Source of the DNA: Marinobacter daepoensis DSM 16072
GTDB taxonomy: Bacteria; Pseudomonadota; Gammaproteobacteria; Pseudomonadales; Oleiphilaceae
Reading direction: 5' to 3'
NCBI RefSeq assembly: GCF_000421165.1
Contig: NZ_ATWI01000012.1
Span: 62,001-126,000, forward strand
DNA length: 64,000 nucleotides
Positions within the stretch are counted from its first letter, which is position 1, and every line of letters starts with the position of its first letter. Shown here in pieces: positions 57,155 through 64,000 of the stretch. The translations under genes and the position numbers were made by a program. Below the pieces are notes generated by a model. The model worked only from the letters and a program-made list of their open reading frames with translations, made no database searches and was not told the DNA's origin.

Positions 57155-57166
57155 ACGAGGGTCATC

Positions 57167-57703
57167 ATGGCAGAACTGACGACGTTAGCCCGACCCTATG
57201 CGAAGGCCGTTTTTGATGCCGCGCAGGACCAGAACGCTATTGATCAGTGGGATCGGGCACTGGCTTTTGCAGCGCAGGTTGCGGCTGACCAAGAGGTAAA
57301 GAACATCCTGGCCAACCCCGGCCTGTCTGAGCAACGCAAGGCGGAACTCTTCGCAGAGTGTTTTGAAGAGCCGCTGCCTGAAGCACTCAGAAACTTCCTG
57401 TTGATTCTTGCTGAAAACAAGCGTCTGGCCCTGTTGCCGGAGGTTTCTGCCCTGTTCCGTCTGTACCGTGCAGATCTCGAAAAGTCTGTACACCTGACAA
57501 TCGATTCCGCTTTCGAACTGTCTTCCGACGAGCAGCAGAAACTGATCGACGCACTGTCCAAAAAGCTGGAGCGCAAGGTCGAACTCGAAACCACCGTGGA
57601 TCAGTCCCTGATCGGTGGCGTGATCGTACGAACAGGCGACCTGGTTATCGACGCTTCAGTCCGTGGCAAGCTGGCCAAAATGGCCAGGGCTCTGGGCTCC
57701 TGA
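57167..57703 (+). CDS. atpH: ATP synthase F1 subunit delta
   Basis: The 178-residue subunit joins the stator to F1. It has an N-terminal helical domain ([15 protein letters not shown]) and the C-terminal family stretch [26 protein letters not shown]. It is 12 bases after atpF. Confidence 0.97.
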   Translation: MAELTTLARPYAKAVFDAAQDQNAIDQWDRALAFAAQVAADQEVKNILANPGLSEQRKAELFAECFEEPLPEALRNFLLILAENKRLALLPEVSALFRLYRADLEKSVHLTIDSAFELSSDEQQKLIDALSKKLERKVELETTVDQSLIGGVIVRTGDLVIDASVRGKLAKMARALGS

Positions 57704-57731
57704 TTTCAGCACAAGGTTTGAGGACAAAGGC

Positions 57732-59276
57732 ATGCAGCAACTGAATCCATCCGAGATCAGTGACATCATCAAGAAGAGAATCGAGAAACTCGACATCTCT
57801 TCCGAAGCAAAGAACGAAGGTACGATCCTGTCCGTTTCTGACGGTATCGTGCTGATCCACGGTCTTGCCGACGTTATGTACGGTGAGATGATTGAATTTG
57901 CCAACGGCACCTACGGCATGGCTCTGAACCTGGAGCGTGATTCGGTGGGTGCGGTTGTTCTGGGTGATTACGAAGGCCTGGCCGAAGGTCAGAAGGTACG
58001 TTGTACCGGTCGTATCCTGGAAGTACCCGTTGGTAACGAACTGCTGGGTCGTGTAGTTGACTCTCTGGGTAACCCGATCGATGGCAAGGGCGAGCTGGGC
58101 AACAGCCTGACCTCCCCGGTTGAAAAGGTTGCTCCTGGTGTTATCGCACGTCAGTCGGTTGACGAGCCGGTGCAGACTGGCCTGAAAGCCATCGACACCA
58201 TGGTTCCCATCGGTCGCGGCCAGCGTGAGCTGATCATCGGTGACCGTCAGATCGGTAAAACCGCCGTTGCGATCGACGCGATCATCAACCAGAAGAACAC
58301 CGGCATCAAGTGTATCTACGTTGCCGTTGGTCAGAAGCAGTCTTCCATTGCGGCCGTTGTGCGCAAGCTGGAAGAGCACGGTGCCATGGACCACACCATC
58401 GTGGTTGCCGCTGGTGCTGCTGATCCGGCCGCCATGCAGTTCCTGGCGCCGTACGCCGGTACTTCCATGGGTGAATTCTTCCGTGACCGCGGTGAAGACG
58501 CGCTGATCGTATACGATGACCTGTCTAAGCAGGCCGTTGCTTACCGTCAGATCTCCCTGCTGCTGCGTCGTCCGCCAGGACGTGAAGCATTCCCGGGTGA
58601 CGTTTTCTATCTGCACTCCCGTCTGCTGGAGCGTGCGTCCCGCGTGAACGCCGACTACGTTGAGCAGTTCACCAACGGCGAAGTGAAAGGCAAGACCGGT
58701 TCCCTGACCGCTCTGCCAATCATCGAAACCCAGGCCGGAGACGTGTCTGCGTTCGTACCGACCAACGTAATCTCCATCACCGATGGTCAGATCTTCCTGG
58801 AAACCAACCTGTTCAACTCCGGTATCCGTCCGGCCATGAACGCCGGTATCTCTGTATCCCGGGTAGGTGGTGCAGCCCAGACCAAGATCATGAAGAAGCT
58901 CGGCGGTAACATCCGTCTGGCCCTGGCCCAGTACCGGGAACTGGCGGCGTTCGCCCAGTTTGCTTCCGACCTTGACGAAGCAACCCGTAAGCAGCTGGAG
59001 CATGGTCAGCGCGTCACCGAGCTGATGAAGCAGAACCAGTACAGCCCGATGACCGTTGCGGAAATGGGTACCGTACTGTTCGCAGCAAACGAAGGCTTCC
59101 TGGACGATGTGGATGTCACCAAGGTTGTGAGTTTTGAAGCCCAACTGCTGGACTGGATGCGGTCCGAGCAGAAGGAGCTTCTGGACAAGATCGGCCCTGA
59201 AGGTAACTTCAACGACGACATCACTGCCGGCCTCAAAGCTGCTCTGGAGAAATTCAAGACCACTCAGAGCTGGTAA
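57732..59276 (+). CDS. atpA: ATP synthase F1 subunit alpha
   Basis: The 514-residue non-catalytic nucleotide-binding subunit begins [16 protein letters not shown] and has Walker [14 protein letters not shown] near residue 170 and the signature [20 protein letters not shown] 57732 follows AGGAC; the longer frame from 57663 lies within atpH. A hairpin follows before atpG. Confidence 0.98.
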   Translation: MQQLNPSEISDIIKKRIEKLDISSEAKNEGTILSVSDGIVLIHGLADVMYGEMIEFANGTYGMALNLERDSVGAVVLGDYEGLAEGQKVRCTGRILEVPVGNELLGRVVDSLGNPIDGKGELGNSLTSPVEKVAPGVIARQSVDEPVQTGLKAIDTMVPIGRGQRELIIGDRQIGKTAVAIDAIINQKNTGIKCIYVAVGQKQSSIAAVVRKLEEHGAMDHTIVVAAGAADPAAMQFLAPYAGTSMGEFFRDRGEDALIVYDDLSKQAVAYRQISLLLRRPPGREAFPGDVFYLHSRLLERASRVNADYVEQFTNGEVKGKTGSLTALPIIETQAGDVSAFVPTNVISITDGQIFLETNLFNSGIRPAMNAGISVSRVGGAAQTKIMKKLGGNIRLALAQYRELAAFAQFASDLDEATRKQLEHGQRVTELMKQNQYSPMTVAEMGTVLFAANEGFLDDVDVTKVVSFEAQLLDWMRSEQKELLDKIGPEGNFNDDITAGLKAALEKFKTTQSW

Positions 59277-59283
59277 ATCCAAA

Positions 59284-59305
59284 AGGCCCGCCGTTGTGCG
59301 GGCCT
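59284..59305 (+). terminator. Hairpin between atpA and atpG
   Basis: AGGCCCGC and GCGGGCCT form an eight-base GC-rich stem with a six-base loop, eight bases after the atpA stop. Only a weak T content follows, so it looks like an attenuator or mRNA-processing/stability element inside the operon, not a full terminator. Confidence 0.5.
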
Positions 59306-59346
59306 GCTGGTCCATTTGAGTGTCTAACTTGAAAAGGCAGTGACTT

Positions 59347-60210
59347 ATGGCCGTCGGAAAAGAAATACGTAACCAGATCGGAAGCATCAAGAGCACGCAG
59401 AAGATCACGTCCGCCATGGAAATGGTGGCCGCGAGCAAGATGCGTAAAGCTCAGGAGCGTATGCAGGCGACTCGCCCGTACGCCGAAAAGATGCGTCAGG
59501 TAATCGGACACATTGCGAAGTCCAATAAAGATTACCGCCATCCGTTCATGCAAGAGCGCGAGGTCAAACGGGTTGGCTACATTGTGGTCTCCTCCGATCG
59601 CGGGCTTTGCGGTGGTCTGAACACCAACGCGTTCAAACTGCTCGTAAAAGAAATGCGTGAATGGAAACAGAAAGGTATAGCGACCGATATCTGTGCCATT
59701 GGCCAGAAGGGTGCCTCCTTCTTCCGCAACTACGGCGGAAACGTGGTGGCAGCCGTCACGCACATGGGCGACAGCCCCAGTGCGGATCAGCTGATTGGCA
59801 GCGTCAAGGTGATGCTGGATTCGTTCGAGAACGGCAAGATTGACCGCCTGTTCCTGATCAGTAACGAATTCGTGAACACCATGACTCAGAGCCCGAAGGC
59901 GGAGCAGCTGTTGCCCCTGCCGGAAGGCGATGATGCAGACATCGGTCACCAGTGGGATTACATCTACGAGCCGGATTCCCGTCCGATCCTTGACGGGCTG
60001 ATGCCACGTTATATCGAATCCCAGGTGTATCAGGGTGTGGTAGAAAATCTGGCCTGTGAGCAGGCTGCCCGGATGATTGCCATGAAGAGCGCGACAGACA
60101 ACGCTGGCAGCATCATTGACGAGCTTCAACTGGCCTATAACAAGGCCCGTCAGGCAGCGATCACGCAGGAGATTTCGGAGATTGTGAGCGGCGCGGCATC
60201 GATTGGTTAA
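59347..60210 (+). CDS. atpG: ATP synthase F1 subunit gamma
   Basis: The 287-residue central-stalk subunit has the N-terminal coil [32 protein letters not shown] and the C-terminal [21 protein letters not shown] with [11 protein letters not shown]. It couples c-ring rotation to the catalytic sites. Confidence 0.98.
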   Translation: MAVGKEIRNQIGSIKSTQKITSAMEMVAASKMRKAQERMQATRPYAEKMRQVIGHIAKSNKDYRHPFMQEREVKRVGYIVVSSDRGLCGGLNTNAFKLLVKEMREWKQKGIATDICAIGQKGASFFRNYGGNVVAAVTHMGDSPSADQLIGSVKVMLDSFENGKIDRLFLISNEFVNTMTQSPKAEQLLPLPEGDDADIGHQWDYIYEPDSRPILDGLMPRYIESQVYQGVVENLACEQAARMIAMKSATDNAGSIIDELQLAYNKARQAAITQEISEIVSGAASIG

Positions 60211-60220
60211 CGCTCACTGA

Positions 60221-61657
<1,437 letters not shown>

Positions 61658-61695
61658 GACACCTCCTTTCCTTTCTGACCCAAGAGGCGTATGAA

Positions 61696-62118
61696 ATGGC
61701 TATGACCGTACATTGTGACGTCGTAAGTGCCGAGGAAAAAATCTACTCGGGTCTGGTGGAGATGCTGATCGCCACCGGCACCGAGGGTGAGCTTGGCATC
61801 CAGTATGGCCATGCTCCGCTGCTGACCGGGCTGAAGCCCGGTGCAGTGCGGATCATCAAGCAGGGTGGCAGTGAGGAGATTCTGTACGTATCCGGAGGTT
61901 ATCTGGAAGTGCAGCCCAACCTGGTTACCCTGATGGCCGATACCGCGGTTCGTGCAAAGGATGTGGACGAAGCGTCGGCTCTGGAAGCCCAGAAGCAAGC
62001 CGAAAAGGCACTGGCGAACAAGACAGGCGAGTTCGAGTATTCTCGTGCTGCTGCCGAGCTGGCCGAAGCAGCCGCTCAGCTGCGTACCATCCAGAAGCTG
62101 CGCAAGCACCTGCGATAA
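61696..62118 (+). CDS. atpC: ATP synthase F1 subunit epsilon
   Basis: The 140-residue subunit has an N-terminal beta-sandwich ([36 protein letters not shown]) and a C-terminal helical pair. It contacts gamma and inhibits ATP hydrolysis. It is the last gene of the operon. Confidence 0.97.
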   Translation: MAMTVHCDVVSAEEKIYSGLVEMLIATGTEGELGIQYGHAPLLTGLKPGAVRIIKQGGSEEILYVSGGYLEVQPNLVTLMADTAVRAKDVDEASALEAQKQAEKALANKTGEFEYSRAAAELAEAAAQLRTIQKLRKHLR

Positions 62119-62178
62119 GCCGGGCTTGCGTCGGTCTCGGACTGGCCTGACAGTGAACCGCATCCTCAGGTGGAGGGT

Positions 62179-62236
62179 CCGGTGTTCCGGAAACGGAGCA
62201 GCGGCAATTTCACCGGGACGCGGTTTTTTTTATTTA
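62179..62236 (+). terminator. Possible terminator after atpC
   Basis: CCGGTG (62179-62184) can pair with CACCGG (62211-62216), and a run of eight T residues follows at 62225-62232. The loop is long and contains smaller stems, so the fold is uncertain, but the T-run and position fit the end of the ATP synthase operon. Confidence 0.4.
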
Positions 62237-62266
62237 TGGACATCTGAATACCGGAGCTGATTGCCC

Positions 62267-63634
62267 ATGAGTCCGTTACACGTTGTGATCCTGGCGGCTG
62301 GCCAGGGTTCCCGTATGAAATCTGCCCTGCCCAAGGTCCTGCACCCGGTGGCGGGAAAAGCCATGCTGCATCATGTCATTGACACTGCCAGGCAGCTGGG
62401 CGCGGAGAAAATTCACACGGTGATCGGCCATGGAGCAGAGCAGGTCCGGGCGTCTCTGGATGACCCCGATGTCCATTGGGTGTTGCAGACGGAACAGCTT
62501 GGTACCGGTCATGCGGTTGCTCAGGCCCTGCCGGAATTGCCGGACAATGCGCGGGTGCTGGTGCTCTACGGGGATGTGCCGTTGACCCGAACCGATACGC
62601 TGGAAACCATGGTCCGTGATCTCGACGAGCACACCCTGGCCCTGTTGACCGTGAATATGGACAACCCTCACGGCTATGGCCGCATTGTCCGTAATGCCGA
62701 TGGGCTGGTGCAGGCGATTGTGGAGCAAAAAGATGCCAACGCCGCGCAGCAGGCCATCACGGAAGTGAATACCGGAATTCTGGCGGTGTCTGCTCGTCAT
62801 CTGAAGAGCTGGCTGCCAACGCTGTCGAACAGCAATGCCCAGGGCGAATACTATCTGACCGATATCATTGCTATGGCGGTGGATAACGGGCTGTCGGTGG
62901 CAGTCTCCCAGCCGGGCAATCCGTTTGAGGTTCAGGGGGTGAACAACCGGGTCCAGCTGGCCGAGCTTGAACGCTGGTACCAGCGCCAGCAGGCGGAGCG
63001 CCTGATGACCGAAGGTGCTACGCTGGCCGATCCCTCACGCGTGGACGTACGGGGTGAGCTGACCATTGGCAACGATTTGTGGATTGATGTGAATGCCGTA
63101 TTTGAGGGCACGGTCAGTCTGGGCAACCGCGTAGTGATCGGGCCGAACTGTGTCATCAAGGATGCCACGATTGCCGACGGCGCCGAAATCAAGGCCAACA
63201 GTGTGATTGAGGGGGCCTCGGTGGGAGCCAACGCCCAGATCGGCCCGTTTGCGCGCCTGCGCCCGGGGACCGAACTGGCGGCCAATACCAAAGTGGGCAA
63301 CTTTGTCGAAACCAAGAAAGCGGTGGTGGGTGAGGGCAGTAAGATCAACCACCTGAGTTACGTGGGTGATGCCTCTCTGGGCCGTAACGTGAATGTGGGT
63401 GCAGGAACCATCACCTGCAATTATGATGGTGTGAACAAGTATCAGACGGTGCTTGGCGATGGCGTTTTTGTTGGCTCAAACACCTCGCTGGTCGCCCCGG
63501 TAACCGTGGCGGAGCAAGCCACCATTGGCGCCGGCTCTACCATCACCCGGGACGTGGCCGGGAACGAATTGGCTGTTGCCCGTGGCAAGCAGCGCAACAT
63601 TGAAGGCTGGCAACGGCCGCAGAAGTCCAGTTAA
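62267..63634 (+). CDS. glmU: GlmU, bifunctional GlcN-1-P acetyltransferase / GlcNAc-1-P uridylyltransferase
   Basis: The 455-residue enzyme makes UDP-GlcNAc for peptidoglycan and lipid A. The N-terminal pyrophosphorylase domain has [20 protein letters not shown]. From about residue 250 a left-handed beta-helix of hexapeptide repeats ([31 protein letters not shown]) forms the acetyltransferase. GGAG ten bases before ATG 62267 sets the start. Confidence 0.97.
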   Translation: MSPLHVVILAAGQGSRMKSALPKVLHPVAGKAMLHHVIDTARQLGAEKIHTVIGHGAEQVRASLDDPDVHWVLQTEQLGTGHAVAQALPELPDNARVLVLYGDVPLTRTDTLETMVRDLDEHTLALLTVNMDNPHGYGRIVRNADGLVQAIVEQKDANAAQQAITEVNTGILAVSARHLKSWLPTLSNSNAQGEYYLTDIIAMAVDNGLSVAVSQPGNPFEVQGVNNRVQLAELERWYQRQQAERLMTEGATLADPSRVDVRGELTIGNDLWIDVNAVFEGTVSLGNRVVIGPNCVIKDATIADGAEIKANSVIEGASVGANAQIGPFARLRPGTELAANTKVGNFVETKKAVVGEGSKINHLSYVGDASLGRNVNVGAGTITCNYDGVNKYQTVLGDGVFVGSNTSLVAPVTVAEQATIGAGSTITRDVAGNELAVARGKQRNIEGWQRPQKSS

Positions 63635-63663
63635 TTACGGATCAACTAACAGGTGACAACAGC

Positions 63664-64000
63664 ATGTGTGGGATTGTAGGAGCGGTTTCCGAACGGGATG
63701 TCCAGGGTATTCTGCTGGAGGGCCTGCGTCGTCTTGAGTACCGGGGATACGACTCTGCCGGTATGGCCGTGATCAATCGGGAATCACAGGTTAAGCGTGC
63801 CCGGGAAGTGGGTAAAGTTGCAGCCCTGGCTGACGCGATTGGCTCCAGTCCTCTGGAAGGTGCGCTGGGTATTGCCCACACCCGTTGGGCCACCCATGGC
63901 GAGCCGTCTCAGGTGAACGCCCACCCGCACATGTCCGGGGATCGCCTGGCCATCGTCCACAATGGCATCATCGAGAACTATCAGGAACTGAGAGATGAGC
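63664..64000 (+). CDS. glmS: GlmS, glutamine-fructose-6-phosphate aminotransferase (partial, 3' end outside)
   Basis: The first 112 codons are present, starting [20 protein letters not shown] with the catalytic Cys2 of class II glutamine amidotransferases. [33 protein letters not shown] and [13 protein letters not shown] follow, the standard GlmS N-terminus. It makes glucosamine-6-phosphate, upstream of GlmU. The frame runs off the window end. Confidence 0.96.
   Translation, partial: MCGIVGAVSERDVQGILLEGLRRLEYRGYDSAGMAVINRESQVKRAREVGKVAALADAIGSSPLEGALGIAHTRWATHGEPSQVNAHPHMSGDRLAIVHNGIIENYQELRDE

Noticed and set aside
57645..59438. 597-codon open frame antisense to atpA
   Set aside because: A shadow of the highly conserved and codon-biased atpA; no domain or ribosome-binding site supports it.

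Overview
The window looks like the replication-origin region of a gammaproteobacterial chromosome. Three things point this way: dnaA-dnaN-recF-gyrB diverges from rpmH-rnpA-yidD-yidC-mnmE; mnmG-rsmG-parA-parB-atpIBEFHAGDC-glmU-glmS follows further on; and two ParB-type parS sequences lie inside recF. Gene order and protein character (GC-rich coding sequence, siderophore uptake, TRAP transport, acyl-CoA dehydrogenase) fit a marine oxidative heterotroph of the Pseudomonadales/Alteromonadales type, most likely Marinobacter or a close relative. That placement is inference, not proof.

Layout. Positions 1-6033 hold the end of recC, then recB and recD as an overlapping operon. Positions 6130-8976 hold an ATM1-type ABC exporter and an integral membrane protein. 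Positions 9064-16677 (minus strand) hold gyrB, recF, an ABC1/UbiB-like kinase, dnaN and dnaA. Positions 16678-17316 are the dnaA-rpmH intergenic origin candidate. Positions 17317-21300 hold rpmH, rnpA, yidD, yidC and mnmE.

Positions 21475-50157 are an accessory block of about 29 kb between mnmE and mnmG, genes that are adjacent in many relatives. It holds: (i) an IclR regulator, a TRAP transporter, the DmpF/DmpG acetaldehyde dehydrogenase-aldolase pair and an FAD-linked 2-hydroxyacid dehydrogenase; (ii) an XRE-cupin regulator with AzlCD; (iii) a ferric-siderophore locus with a TonB receptor, two AraC regulators, FecCDE-type ABC genes, a PepSY reductase-like protein, DUF3649 and a DUF3325/binding-protein fusion, with Fur-box-like palindromes; (iv) an O-methyltransferase-like gene; (v) a lone solute-binding protein, an acyl-CoA dehydrogenase and a DUF3833 lipoprotein; (vi) an RND efflux pair. 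Positions 50158-50544 are AT-rich with two perfect DnaA boxes, a second origin-like region. From 50545 to the end lie mnmG, rsmG, parA, parB, the complete F1Fo ATP synthase operon, glmU and the start of glmS.

The core genes act in replication initiation and repair (DnaA, DnaN, RecF, GyrB, RecBCD), segregation (ParAB with parS), membrane-protein insertion (YidC/YidD), tRNA wobble modification (MnmE/MnmG), ATP synthesis and UDP-GlcNAc synthesis. The main oddities are a strong excess of the perfect DnaA-box nonamer TGTGGATAA, two origin-like intergenic regions, an intrinsic terminator spanning the dnaA stop codon, a kinase gene between dnaN and recF, and a DUF3325-binding-protein fusion. No rRNA, tRNA, CRISPR array or insertion sequence was recognised.
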